A DNA stretch of 37,979 nt from Amphimedon queenslandica (Eukaryota > Porifera > Demospongiae > Haplosclerida > Niphatidae), in the NCBI RefSeq assembly GCF_000090795.2, contig NW_003546672.1, positions 12,144-50,122 of the forward strand. Direction: 5' to 3'. Within the stretch, counting starts at the first letter, position 1, and each line of letters opens with the position of its first letter. The notes below the pieces were generated by a model. The model saw nothing but the letters and a program-made list of their open reading frames with translations. It had not been told where the DNA came from and ran no database searches. Shown piece after piece: positions 22,096 through 33,800 of this stretch. A program made the position numbers and the translations under genes.

Positions 22096-23966
22096 CCAGT
22101 TATAAACTAATAGTTAATTGACTACTAGCATATCAGAGTATTGTTTGATCCATTATGTAGATTAATTATTATGATTATAATAAAAACAAAATAAATAATT
22201 GATTTTAAAGTCTGGAAGTCTGGGAATGTTTTTCCCAGTATTGTGGCTATGTGGTATGGGTACTACTGGTATGTACATTAATCACATTATGAATACTGTA
22301 AAGTTCAGATTACCATATTTAGCAATAATGATCTCTCTCTCTCTCCAATTGTTATTATAATATACACTCAGTGTGTAAAGCATGTGGATATATGTCACTA
22401 TCTTATAGTATTTGTAAACATACTAATTTGGATATACTTGACTACATTACACTGAATTATATAACACTGTATGTTAAGCACACTAAATTTGGCACACACT
22501 AAGTGATGCTTGAATGCATGTACATTATCATGTGTCACGTACTATAGAACATTTTATTGAGACACTACTGACTGTATGTACATGTACATGTACATTACCA
22601 TATATGTCACTTTCTTATTACATACTATATTGTGCCTCTATAATACGACCTTATATGGTTATATGTGGAGAGATGAGTATGAACACTATGTGAATGAGGT
22701 TCTCTGATTATTATTATAGGGTATTTTCATCAAATTCTGAAGGAATTACTGCTAGTGATCAATACATGTTCAGTATTGTGGATTCCTGATACATCTACAT
22801 GTACATGTACATGCAGACAGAATGTATAGATTCCTAATTACTGTGTTTACACTCATAATTGTTTATTGGTAGATAAATAATTATTGGTGTTATTGTTTTT
22901 CACTAATCTGCCCACTCCTACCCCATTCTACTCGCTAATGCCATTATTCTGCTTCTTGCAATACCTCACATAGTCTCACCTATTTAGTCTCAGTGTCTGG
23001 AACAGTGAATGTCAACAGGTACACTATAATTGGTATTACCATAACAAATACCTTATTCATAATAAAGGATGTGATTATGTACACACACACACACACACAC
23101 ACACTTACATGTACATTTGCATCATGTACATGTACACATGATAATATCTAGTGGGCGTTGTGACTAATTTCTTTTGGCATCAGCCACCTAGCTGCCACCG
23201 TCACCTCATATGCAATAACAATGGCTCCATTGTCTTATTATTATTTATACTTAGTAGATTAGTGATACTAGTAAACACATTTTTGTGGTCAAATGCTTAT
23301 AATGCTTATAGGCTTATTGTGATTGTTGTCAGCCTTGTGTTTTTGAGTGTTTCTATTCCAGGTGCAGCTAATGCTTTAGGATAGACTAATCGTTTATTTG
23401 AATAAATAACGTAAGCATGAACATATAAACCCTTTATGTTCTCTTATTATTATTATTTAGCATATAGACAGACTAAACACAAGATGGAGGCACTTATCCC
23501 TTTCCTATCCTTCACAGTAATTCCTGTTATCGAGTTATTCACTGTATGCTAATTGCATTTGAGGGTGTGAAGGATTTGTTTACAAATACCAACCCTAAAA
23601 CAATAATTTGTTTATTGTTTTACTGGCAGCTACTCATTACTGCATGCTTGATATTGTTTGTATTATAATATAATCAAAAATATAATCAATAATTGAAGAA
23701 AAATAGAATATAAATTTAATAATATAATTATAATGCTATGGGTATCAACAAGAGTGGGTATCAATTCACAAATTTTACAGTAATACATCATAAGTGAAGG
23801 AGAGAGGAAGAGTTTTGCAAGACAAGCATATGAACAGATTTATAATATATCCAGTTAATGAACTTCTGTGAACTGCCTAATAATTACACAGGATGAGTTG
23901 AAGGAGAGAGAGAGGTGTTGAGAGAGTCTGGAGAGAGAGCCTAGAGAGAGTGTGTGTGGATGATCA
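22096..23966. other. Long AT-rich intergenic stretch, no gene seen
   Basis: No frame here has splice, length or family support. It contains the DAPIT 3' flank, scattered TGTACATGTACA-type palindromes (22575-22592, 22795-22812, 23105-23135) and an (AC)n run at 23080-23104. A non-coding RNA gene cannot be excluded. Confidence 0.5.
23080..23104. repeat. (AC)n microsatellite
   Basis: About twelve AC dinucleotides, followed by TGTACATGTACA palindromes. Confidence 0.9.
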
Positions 23967-24443
23967 TCATAAAGACTTTAAAGAGCTTGTAACTGATTGA
24001 TATCCTGAGCTTGCATCATCATCATCGTCACTTCCCTTTTGTCCTCTCATTTCCTCCATCATTCTCTCTCTCATTTCTTTTGGTATCTGCTTGAATGATG
24101 GTAGATTGAACAATCTTTTCATAACTTCAGTTTCAGTCTGAGTACTCTTTGTCCCTGTAGCAGCTGCTGTTGTCCCTGTACTAGCTGTTGGGGTGCCAGT
24201 CACTTGAGGCAAGAGCTTTTGAACAGTTTTTTCCTTGATATCTTCTAAGTATTGCTGCTGCTGCCTCCTTTTAATCCAGGTATATGCACTGGTTACTAAC
24301 TCTTCTCTTCCATCATTGTGTCCTTTCTCTTCTTGGCATTCAGTAGTGATGGGAGGCTATGGAAAGAGAGAGCATTATATGTATACATTAGACTTTTATA
24401 AACTTACTGTTCTTTCTGTTGGTGACCTCTGTGCATTAGCCAT
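23967..24443 (-). CDS. Unrecognised 141-aa protein
   Basis: Two exons, 24443-24408 and 24356-23967, are joined by a clean GT-AG intron at phase 0. The protein starts MANAQRSPTERTPPITTE. It has a helical, charged stretch WIKRRQQQQYLEDIKEKTVQ and a Thr/Ala-rich low-complexity linker. A second charged helix follows (MKRLFNLPSFKQIPKEMRER) and then an acidic Asp run with a Ser-rich end. It looks soluble, largely helical or disordered, without signal peptide or membrane segment. I do not recognise a family. The splice signals and frame continuity make it a credible gene. Confidence 0.6.
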
Positions 24444-24609
24444 CTTCACTCTATCCCAGTAAAACAGGACTATAATATTATTTTTGACAATCACCCAAAT
24501 ACTGCAAAAGACATACAGCTCTTCTATAAGTAGATGGTAAAAGCAGGAAGTAGATATAGTAGTAGGCTGGGCTACAACTTGTACAGTGTACATGTACTCA
24601 CTGTACTCA

Positions 24610-24612
<3 letters not shown>

Positions 24613-24642
<30 letters not shown>
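24613..24642. repeat. (TG)n microsatellite
   Basis: About fifteen TG dinucleotides upstream of the 23967-24443 gene. Confidence 0.9.
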
Positions 24643-24644
<2 letters not shown>

Positions 24645-24915
24645 AGTTACATAGCAGCTGGGCATTATTTGTAATTAAAATACTTTGAATTTCATAAACA
24701 ATTATGATTCACGCAATTCTCCCACATGCGCACATATATAATATAATTTTGTATTACAATTTCTGAGATGTGGCATATCTATTCCAAACAATTGGGTGAA
24801 TTCCTTAATTCCTTTCTTAAAATCCCTTTGCATATGTACATGTACATGTAACTAGAGCTTTATCAACAATAGTATTATACATGTACATAGAGTTGATACA
24901 GGAGACCCCAATATG

Positions 24916-25178
24916 CAGGGCCGTAGCCAGGAACTTAAAATAGGGGGTTCGAAAATTGTGACGAAAATGGGCGTGGTTGGTAGGCGTGGTCTTAATTTAC
25001 GCATCTCAGCCATGTGCTGACTCAGCTAAAATGGCTATCTGTGCTTCTCGCTGTTGCCAAAATGCTAATCCTGCTTTTGCAGTGCTGTTCTTCATGACAG
25101 GAGCTAATCTAAAACTTTTTTGCAGCTACAACAGGGGGTTCGTCCGAACCCCCCGAACCCCCCCTGGCTACGGGCCTG
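24916..25178. mobile_element. MITE with CAGGGCCGTAGCCAGG termini
   Basis: The left end CAGGGCCGTAGCCAGG and the right end CCTGGCTACGGGCCTG are inverted copies. Subterminal GGGGGTTCG and CGAACCCCC extend the symmetry. ATATG flanks both sides (24911-24915 and 25179-25183), probably a target-site duplication. The interior is about 200 bp without coding capacity. The CAGGG start suggests a hAT-like relative, but an 8-bp duplication is not clear. Confidence 0.8.
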
Positions 25179-25187
25179 ATATGTACT

Positions 25188-25384
25188 AGTCTCGTGCAGC
25201 CAGACCATTCCCCAACCTACTGTCATTTGGGTAGCCAGACCATTCCCCAACCTACTGTCATTTGGGTAGCCAGACCATTCCCCAACCTACTGTCATTTGG
25301 GTAGCCAGACCATTCCCCAACCTACTGTCATTTGGGTAGACCCAAATGACAGTAGGTTGAGGAATGGTCTGGCTGCACAAGACT
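25188..25384. mobile_element. MITE whose terminal arm is amplified in tandem
   Basis: The left end AGTCTCGTGCAGCCAGACC and the right end GGTCTGGCTGCACAAGACT are inverted copies, with TA on both outer sides (25187-25188 and 25384-25385). Inside, a 35-bp unit beginning TAGCCAGACCATTCCCC occurs four times head to tail, almost without change. A single inverted copy then closes the element. The unit is the arm itself, so the arm was duplicated after or during transposition. Confidence 0.85.
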
Positions 25385-25595
25385 AAATATGTACACCAAT
25401 AGATGATCCCAATGTTAATACTCGCATGAAATCAATCATTTTATATGTTAATGAGTTAATTGTTAATGTTCCTTCATCGTCTACCATACCAGTAGATGAT
25501 CCAACACTACTATTCACAAATGCTGGCATGAATCAAGTAAGCAAATAGTTAGCATACTTTTTTTGTATGAAGAACACTGTACATCATAATGGATA

Positions 25596-25802
25596 TACCG
25601 TATAGCGGAAAATTTTCATGGCCCAAAATTTTCGTGGATTTCACGTTTTTTTCAAACCCACGAAAATAAAATCCACGAAAATCGATTTTATATGGTTTAA
25701 GATGGCTGAATTGTAGAAAACCACGAAAATTAAAGCCACAAAATTGATTTTTGGATGGATCCTTGAAAATTTTGGGCCACGAAAATTTTCCGCTATACGG
25801 TA
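25596..25802. mobile_element. MITE with TACCGTATAGCGG-type terminal repeats (copy 2)
   Basis: The outer arms TACCGTATAGCGGAAAATTT and AAATTTTCCGCTATACGGTA are perfectly inverted. The symmetry continues imperfectly through a GGCCCAAAATTTTCGTGG block. The family is the same as at 11867-12051, with TA at both borders. The interior is built of CACGAAAAT-like repeats and has no coding capacity. Confidence 0.85.
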
Positions 25803-26358
25803 GTAACTGTCTGTAAAACAGCAGTTTGAATAGCAATAATGCAAAACTTTGGTACGTGGTTTCATATTCAAATTGAATGATTTGTACACAAGCCCAGTGT
25901 TATGTTACTAAAAATAGAACAGTATATTATTATATTTTATATGCATAATTATCATCATCATTTCCTGTGTACTATAGTTCCTGGAAATACAGGGACATTC
26001 AGGCATACCTACTCCTTATTTGACTTCATGTTTTCTATTTTTAATAAACATTCATAACATCCTCATTCCAATGATGCTATATACTATCATGGAGTGTCTG
26101 TGTGGTTTCAAGGGCTGGAGGGGATTATTTTAATGAAGACATCATATGACATCATATGACATCACATCATGCACTCTGTGTTATTGTACTGTCTTCTCTC
26201 ATGTGTTTATGCTAATAGTTTTAATGACAATATTTAACTAAATTAACCACCCACTAATTACCCCATCCTAAATAATTGGGAAGTATCGTCTACCCCAAAA
26301 AAGCCATACAAAGTACATATCTGCTGATGTATTATGTTATGTATAGCACGACAATATG

Positions 26359-26461
26359 TGGGTTGATATCCTGAGACTGAGGATACTTTGAATTAATATC
26401 ACCTGAAGGCCCAAGGGTCATATCAATTCAAAGTATCCGAGGTGGAGGGTGTATCAACCCA
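26359..26461. mobile_element. Small palindromic element, about 100 bp
   Basis: TGGGTTGATATCC at the left pairs with GTGTATCAACCCA at the right. The inner stem GGATACTTTGAATT pairs with AATTCAAAGTATCC. The loop is CACCTGAAGGCCCAAGGGT. It could fold as one long hairpin, so it is a MITE or a foldback element. Confidence 0.7.
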
Positions 26462-27359
26462 TATCAGCCTCTCATATATGATATATTTCATTTATGTTAT
26501 ATTTCTACACAAAAAAGCCATACAAAGATAAAACATAATCAGATGCATACATGCACACATTATGTACATATAACATAAAAGGGTTTGTTAAAACATAAAA
26601 GGTTTGTACATATAACATAAAAGGCCAGTTATTTTAAGTAGACAAATATTTAATGGTACTGATTTAGCATGTACTAATTTTTTACGATTTTGCTCTTTTT
26701 CCCAATTAATAACTATTGATGAACCTAAATTATTAATAAATGCGAGTACTAATTTTGCGATTTTAAAGCCACTCACAAAAAATGAAAAAAATTAGTACTC
26801 ACAAATAATAGTGGCTTTAAGATAATCTGATACATATTATACATGCACACGTGCACATTATGTACGTATAACATAAAGGAGGTTGTGCAATTCATGGTCC
26901 ATTTCATAGTTTATGTTTCGATCACGCTAACCACTAGCTCCTAATTAGGGTTTACTCATGTTAAGTAAACTCTACTACTGTAAGTACAAAGGAGTGGCAT
27001 TTAGGTACATATGTTATATAAGAATTTGTCATAATTTGGGAAACATTGACGAGTTTTCACGTAGAGTTAATTCCATAGATTCCCTTCTCAGCAAAATAGC
27101 TCAACATATTTGCGATTGAGGTATATTTCAATAACAATAATTAACATAAAGACGATAATATTATGATTACAAATCATCATAATCACATTTGTTGCATTGA
27201 GAAGAATTCAGGATAGAGATTGGAAAAGAGGGAGAGAGAATATAATTGATTAAGAGAACTCCAGCAGATACAGAAAGATAGGTGAAAGACAGATACGTAC
27301 ATTATTTTCAGAGAGAGTTAAGGAAAGAAGTATACAGTATATCAAATATATAAATTTAT

Positions 27360-28255
27360 TTATTTTGCTTGATCATCATCATTTGGCCCAAGGAGGGATA
27401 CAGGTGGATTTTGTACTGGAAGCTCTAGGTTACTCGAGCTGTTATCTCTACTGCCCCCATATCCCATGTCACTCTCTGCTGATGGGTTTCTTCTTCCAAC
27501 TGGCACTTTCAAGATCCCATGATGATGATGATCTCTACTTTCTACGACCCTCAGTCTCTTGTCATGGTCATCTACTCTCCTCTTCAGTTCTGTTATTTCC
27601 TCAACATTTTCTTTTGCTTCCCTCAATTCTTCTTGGATCTTTTTTATTTCTTCTTTTAGCTCTTCTTGCTCTATACTCATCTTCTCAATTCTTTCGTCCG
27701 TCATCTTTCTCAATATTTCTGTCATCCTTTGGTCAGCGTTATTTAGCAGCTGTGATGTCCTTATGTGTAGCCTTTCCAATGGGAACACTAGCTCTGTCCT
27801 TTCATCATCCTGAGAGGAGGGAATGAGGAAGAGAGAGAGAGAGAGAGACTATTATTGTGTGTCCATGGCTATCATGTGCTATATAGCATGGTTTAATATA
27901 CATACAGTAGCCTGGTTTCTACTAGTATACTATACTAAAAACCAGGCTAGCTAGCCAGTCTACTTTCTTAGCGGCCTGGCTATGTGCATATAGCCTGGTT
28001 TTTCTACTATGCTACATACATGTATCATATCCTGGTTTCATCAACTTTTGGTTTCCATATAGCCCCTAGGCCTACAACAGCTTCACAATGCTAATGCTGT
28101 TGCAACAATCTTGAAGATAGAGATCAGATCTAACACTGCAATAGATCTATGCTACCAGGAATCCATACAATAGATGCCAGGGAATACAGTTCAAATTGCA
28201 CACTTACATGTCCTTCCTCAGGCTCTTGTGCAACTGTTTGATTATGATCAGTCAT
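27360..28255 (-). CDS. Coiled-coil protein, 165 aa (gene D of the cluster)
   Basis: Two exons, 28255-28208 and 27809-27360, are joined at phase 0. Exon 1 is acidic (MTDHNQTVAQEPEEGH). Exon 2 starts DDERTELVFPLERLHIRTSQ. A strongly charged coiled coil (about aa 45-115) follows, with Glu/Lys heptads such as EQEELKEEIKKIQEELREAK. The tail is polar: His run, GYGGSRDNSSSNLELPVQN. There is no signal peptide or membrane segment. The layout (short acidic first exon, phase-0 intron, coiled coil, Ser-rich tail) mirrors genes A and C upstream, but the C-terminal module they share is not recognisable here. It may be a distant relative or only a structural look-alike. Confidence 0.65.
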
Positions 28256-28921
28256 ATTTTATACTGCCCACTCTCTCTCTTCCTTTAATTCTTCTGCTTT
28301 ATTTCTTCTTCTCTGCAAACTAAAGTTGTCCTCTATTTCCCTTTATTTTTATACAACTATAACATTGTGACATCTACATCAAAATGTGTTAAATCACGGA
28401 AATGTTAGTTTAAGTATATTCATAAATGGTCTGTCCCCTAGTGTATTGCTATTTCCTCATTCTCTTGTTTTATTGTTTTGATAGTAAATGACATTAATAC
28501 TTTTACTCTATTGATAGTCACACTCATTCGCACTCTATAGTACTCATAGTGCATGCATGACAAAATAATGACATCATAGTGATGTATGACATCAACATAC
28601 ATGGTGTGATTTTGATGTCAGAAAAACAATAACAATAATAATTATAATTATAATAATTACAATACATGTACATATAGAAAAGAATAAATATTTTTAAAGT
28701 GAGAAAATAGTCATGTTGCATAGGAGGAGGAAATTACTAAATTTAGTGACTGGTGGGTTTTAATTTGATATGTTTTTGAGCAAAAATGGTGAATATTACT
28801 TGCTGAATGGTTACACTGTCAAACCATCCTTTCCCTCCAAATGCATACAGCATGTTTAGGCCTATAACACAATAAAACAAACAAGTACAATACAATACAA
28901 TACAGGTAATAGTAATTATTT
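28256..28921. other. Intergenic region D / C
   Basis: AT-rich, no supported frame. It holds the upstream region of gene D and the 3' flank of gene C. Confidence 0.5.
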
Positions 28922-30617
28922 TTAATGCTTTTCCTGTTCCAGCAGTCTCTTTAAAGCATCTGTGAAGTCACTCATTGTCCATATAACCATTAGATAATTG
29001 TGGTCCTTCTCCGTCATTGATTGTCCTCGTCTAATAGCAGGTGTGCTTGTCTTTTGGCGTAATTTTACTTGAGGAGGAAGCGATTCGTCAGGTGCTGTAG
29101 TATCACCATCTTCCCCGATATTAAACAATGTACTATCATTTCTACCAAGTGTAGCATTGCCGGTACTGCTTCCTATACCAGAACTAGAAGCACTGTACGT
29201 ACGGGGTAACTGTGGTGAATCAAACTCGTCAAAACTGTCTGTCTTTGGTGGTAAGTTATAAGCAGTGCAAACTTCATTAGTTTGTGTCTCTAACATTGAT
29301 CTTCTCCTGTTGGTCGCTTCTTTTGGTATTAATTTTGACGCTAAATCGTCTAATTTCAACAAGAGGTCAGAGATCACAGGGAGTGGAGGGATTGCTGAAG
29401 CTGCTGGTACTTCTTCATTTTCAGCTGTTTCTGTAACAGGCACTTCAGAAGATGGTGTCTGCAATCTATCAGATAAATCTTTCAATTTCTGATCGTATTC
29501 TTCCCTCAGTGCCTTCATTTCTTGCTTTAGCTTTTCATTTTCTTCATAAAGACAAGCAAATTCATCAGCCATTGCTGCCCCTTCACAATGCTTCTCAAAC
29601 TTTTCAACGTGATGCTTGAATTTCTCTTGCAAATCAGAAATCTCTCTCTGATTCGTTTGCCGAAGAGATAGATGTTCCTCTAGCTGCCTCTCAAAATCGG
29701 AGACTTTTTTGCGAAAGGCTTTTACGTCAGTAAGTAATTCTTTGAGTAGTTTTCCAGCAAAAGTATTTCCTTCATCCGTGTTAATGACAACAAACTCAGT
29801 TTGACTCTGATCCGTCTGTAAAATTAGAAAAAATAATAATAAACAATAATACAGTCACTTACAATGTTGCATTGTTTACGTTAAAGAGTTGAGATGTTAT
29901 TAAACAACATAATTGGAATCAAAAACAAAAGTACAGTATATTATATAACACAGTACTGGCTGGAGGGGGTCACAGCTAATGCGGAATAGGGCCGTATAAT
30001 TGCTTTAATCGATTGCTATTTGTACGATAATTAATTTTGATTATTAGATCTAACCACATGCACACAACAGCCACCATATATTTAAGTGCACACCCAGGAA
30101 TCAGTTCACAAGTATGATAACATTAAGTGCATTTTAAGTGATAACATGTATTCATTTTTGTCTATTTTAGGCTATAAGTATGCACAATGTCCTCCTTATA
30201 AAGATAATTTGATAATACCATAAATAATGATTATGACCATAATAATAATTGTAGCTACAGGACATGCTAAAACACTCCTACTTGTAAATTTCTTTACACC
30301 ATTCACAAAAACAACAGAATTTGCACAATGGATGGGAACTACAAAGATTAGCACAAAGAAGAAACTCACCATCATTGCTATGTCCCATTTAAAATATAAA
30401 GTTGGTGCTAGGCGGGGTTTATATGAACTGCATGCTAGCCTGTGTATATTTACACGTAAGAAATCGGGACAGCATATAAAATGACATTGTGGGCATTAAA
30501 ATTGATTTATCTACCACAAGCAGCTATTATCTGTAGTGTAGTACCCACCTCTTGTTCAGGAAAGGATTCCGTTACAGGATCATCAGAGGGCTGAGAGGCG
30601 ACTTCTTCCCCTGACAT
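28922..30617 (-). CDS. Coiled-coil module protein, 320 aa (gene C of the cluster)
   Basis: Two exons, 30617-30549 and 29815-28922, with a phase-0 intron at the junction QE|TD. The sequence runs from an acidic N terminus (MSGEEVASQPSDDPVTESF) through a TD-QTEFVVINTD segment. A long coiled coil (about aa 45-142; LKQEMKALREEYDQKLKDL) follows. The shared module comes next: PPLPVISDLLLKLDDLASKL (aa 166-185), IPKEATNRRRSMLETQTNE (aa 186-204), SSSGIGSS, LFNIGEDGD, and the terminal helix VIWTMSDFTDALKRLLEQ (aa 300-317). No known catalytic motif, signal peptide or membrane segment is visible. I do not recognise the family. Genes A (34944-36575) and B (30832-34670) carry the same module, so a scaffold or adaptor role next to Death/CARD signalling is an inference from context. 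Confidence 0.85.
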
Positions 30618-30831
30618 TATAATTCACTTGGTATAGTCCCAGAGAACAGTCTCGGGTAACTTGAGAAGAAATGCAGCACAAAGCAACTTTTGCAAGCAAA
30701 AGAGAGAAAGAGAAAGAGACGCTAACAAATTTCCAATTTTCAAATCTTTGTATAACCAGTTTAACCACGCCCAAAAGGAAAAGAGACTAAAGATAATACA
30801 ATACAATACATGAATACACTAATTATTATTT

Positions 30832-33800
30832 TTAATGCTTTTCCTGTTCCAGCAGTCTCTTTAAAGCATCTGTGAAGTCACTCATTGTCCATATAACCTC
30901 TAGAAAATTGTGGTCTTTCTCTGTCATAAACTTTCCTAGTCTGTTGCTTGTTTTTGGATGCAACTTAACATGAGGAGGAAGTAATTCATCAGCTGCTGGT
31001 GTGTTTTGATCTTCCCCGATATTAAGCAATTTATTGTCATCTCTACCTAGTGTAGGATGGTCAATAGTGCTCCCTATACCAGAACTAGAGTTACTGTGTA
31101 CACGCGGTAAGTGTAGAAAATCAGAATCATCAAAACTGTCTATTTTTGGTGGTAAGTTATAAGCAGTGCATACTTCATTAGTTTGTGTCTCTAAGATCGA
31201 TCTTCTCTTACTGGTTGCTTCTTTCGGTATCATTTGTGACGCTAAATCGTCTAATTTCAATAAGAGGTCAGAGATGACAGGGAGAGGAGGCTCCACCACA
31301 CTGCCAGTCGTTGCAATAGCTTCTGTTTCCATAACAGGAGATGCTGTCTGCAATTTCTCCACTTTCTCAGTTAAATTTATTATTTTTTGATTCAATTCTT
31401 TTTGCCATGCTTCATTTTCTTCAGATAGACGCATCAATTCATCGACAACTTTACAATGCTCCTCAAACTTTTCAACGTGATCTTTTTGGAATCTCTCCTG
31501 CAGCTCAGCAATATCTTTCTTGTTTGTTTGTGGAAGAGACAATTGTTTTTCCAATTGCTTCTCGACATGTGAGACTTGTTCGCGAAAAAGTTTAACTGCA
31601 TTGATTTTGAGTAAATCTTTGAGTAGTTTTCCAGCAAAAGCATCACTGTTAATGATCACATACTCATTTTCACTGTGATCTGTCTGTAAAATAGGAAATG
31701 ACAATAAACAACACAATGTTTATTTTATAAAAGATGAAGACAGGCATGTTATGGAGTAACTTTTCTCCAATTCTGCCTATCATGAGAAAACGACTATGAA
31801 AATCTGCAGCATGAAAGCTAAATACACATGTATCTATGAAGTAAGTTAACAGTGCTCATTTGGTAAAATATTGCTCTAGTTTGACCAGAGCCCTTTAATT
31901 AATTAGATTATTATAACAACATACATGTACACACATAGCACACCCAGGGAACAGTTCACAAGTATGATAACATCTGGTGCATTTTAATTAATAGAATATA
32001 TTCATTTTTGTCTATTTTAGGTTATATGTATGTATATAATGTATGCCTTTTAAAAATAATATCATAAAAATGAAGCAATTGCCAAAACAAAAAAGTAAAA
32101 AAAACTTTACATTTATAATTCCTAAATTTGTCCTGCATAATTACATGCACTGCTTGATTCACTAAATTAATAATAATAATAGACTCGGGCTACTCTTTCT
32201 AAGGACTAGCGCCTCATGTAAACTTACAAGGGAAGTGATTTTTAGGCAACTATACCTTTACAACAAAGAAAGTTACAGCAACACGCTACTGACAGTCTGA
32301 AAAGTATAATTATTCTTACTTCTTGCATAGGTGCTAATCTAGAAGAGTCTGAAACAGATCTTTCTTCCAATAAAATTTTGTTTTTACCTAGAATTAAGTT
32401 AAAAGTAGTATGTTATACAACTTCTAATCTACTCTTGATTTAATTGTCAATTATTTGCTGCTAATAAAATAAACAAATAATCATGCAGCTACAACAATTT
32501 TCAGTATAAAGAGTACCTGCAATTTTTTGAATATTAACATTTTTAAAAGTTTGTAGTTTTTTAGCTTCTTGTTCTAATTGCTGTTTCATTATTTTCATTT
32601 CCTACTTTAAAAATTATTACTGTTGATGACATCAAAAATATCATACCTTGCCTCTCAGAATCTTATCATAGACAGTGTAACTGCCAATCTTTAATTGAAC
32701 CAAACTGAATTCTTGTATCAAGACAGTAACATTTTTCTGTGCTTCTAAGTATAAAGCATCCAATAAATCATTTGGAGCAGAACAGAGAACTATAATAGAG
32801 CTGCCTTCGCTAATTCGCTTAACAATGACTCTTTTGTTCATATCTTTGAATGCTTTCTCTATTAAACGACGAATGTCTTGAAATTTATGGTCAACAGGAT
32901 TCCAATCCAAAATAAATTTAATTTCACTATGAACAAAAGGTTGATAATGAGGACACAGATCCTTACCAAGCACAAATGTAAGCTTCACTTCACTACAGAA
33001 GCTATCTAGGCTTTCTTTGTACTGTTTAACAAGGCTCTTTGCTTCATCCAGATTAAAGTGATCAGCAATGGTTTCCATGGGTACAATATTTATGATTGTA
33101 CAGTGAATCTTCACTACATTCATAACACTTTTAACATCAGTAGCATTTTCTAACTCTCCCTGCTCAGGAAAGCATAATATAAGATGTGTCTTGAGATCAA
33201 TAAACATTGATGGATGAATGCATTGGGAAATTGAATTAGCTATTTGCTCCCGTGTCTTAACAAATTTTACTCTAAATTCATCAAAATCAGTTTCATATGC
33301 TAGCTTCACTGACATGGATACCATTATCTGCACAGTATTGATAATTCATTATAATAAATAAACATATACATTTGTATTATTACCTGTACGCATGGTCTCA
33401 TTAACCACTGGTTCATGTATTAGATCAACTGGTGTAACGGAGCATGGAGAAATAAGTTTAACTAAAAATTGATGTTACTGAAGTATTATAATACAAAAAA
33501 TTGCTTACAATTTTCTAAAATTTCTTTACCTACTGCCAACATTTGCTGATCCCCGGATCTCACCAGAATATCACCAAACTTTCTCAATTTCTCATGATCT
33601 TTTGCGACCACAAAAAGAATTTCTTTTAGTGAATCAAAATTAAGAGAACCATTGCAATCATTAATCATGTCCTGTCCATCTTCTGTTATCAATCCTTCTT
33701 TGTAGAACATTTCCACAGATTCTTCAGAAAAGGAAATCTTTTCCAAGATTTTTTTGTAAAGCCGTTGTAGAAGCTGACTAGCAGGATTACCATCTAATGA

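Larger units (their letters stand above)
24444..27359. other. Gene-free stretch rich in small inverted-repeat elements
   Basis: No supported coding sequence. It contains a (TG)n run, four inverted-repeat elements (24916-25178, 25188-25384, 25596-25802 and 26359-26461) and short repeats of ACATAAAAGG near 26572-26625. The remainder is AT-rich unique sequence. Confidence 0.55.

Noticed and set aside
23151-23384. Plus-strand frame of 77 codons with hydrophobic stretches.
   Set aside because: It starts at a weak position, has no splice or TATA context and no family similarity. Hydrophobic runs are expected in AT-rich non-coding DNA.
25198-25360. CRISPR-like array of 35-bp direct repeats.
   Set aside because: There are no unique spacers between units, an inverted copy closes the array, and the genome is animal. 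It is an amplified MITE arm.
27365-27826. Plus-strand open frame of about 150 codons opposite gene D.
   Set aside because: It is the antisense shadow of the Glu/Lys-rich coiled-coil exon, read as Leu/Phe/Ser-rich sequence.
33308-33335. Apparent frameshift in gene B exon 5 when the acceptor CAG at 33324 is used.
   Set aside because: The AG at 33309 restores phase and leads into VKLAYETDFDEF without a stop. A frame-preserving acceptor is simpler than a broken gene.
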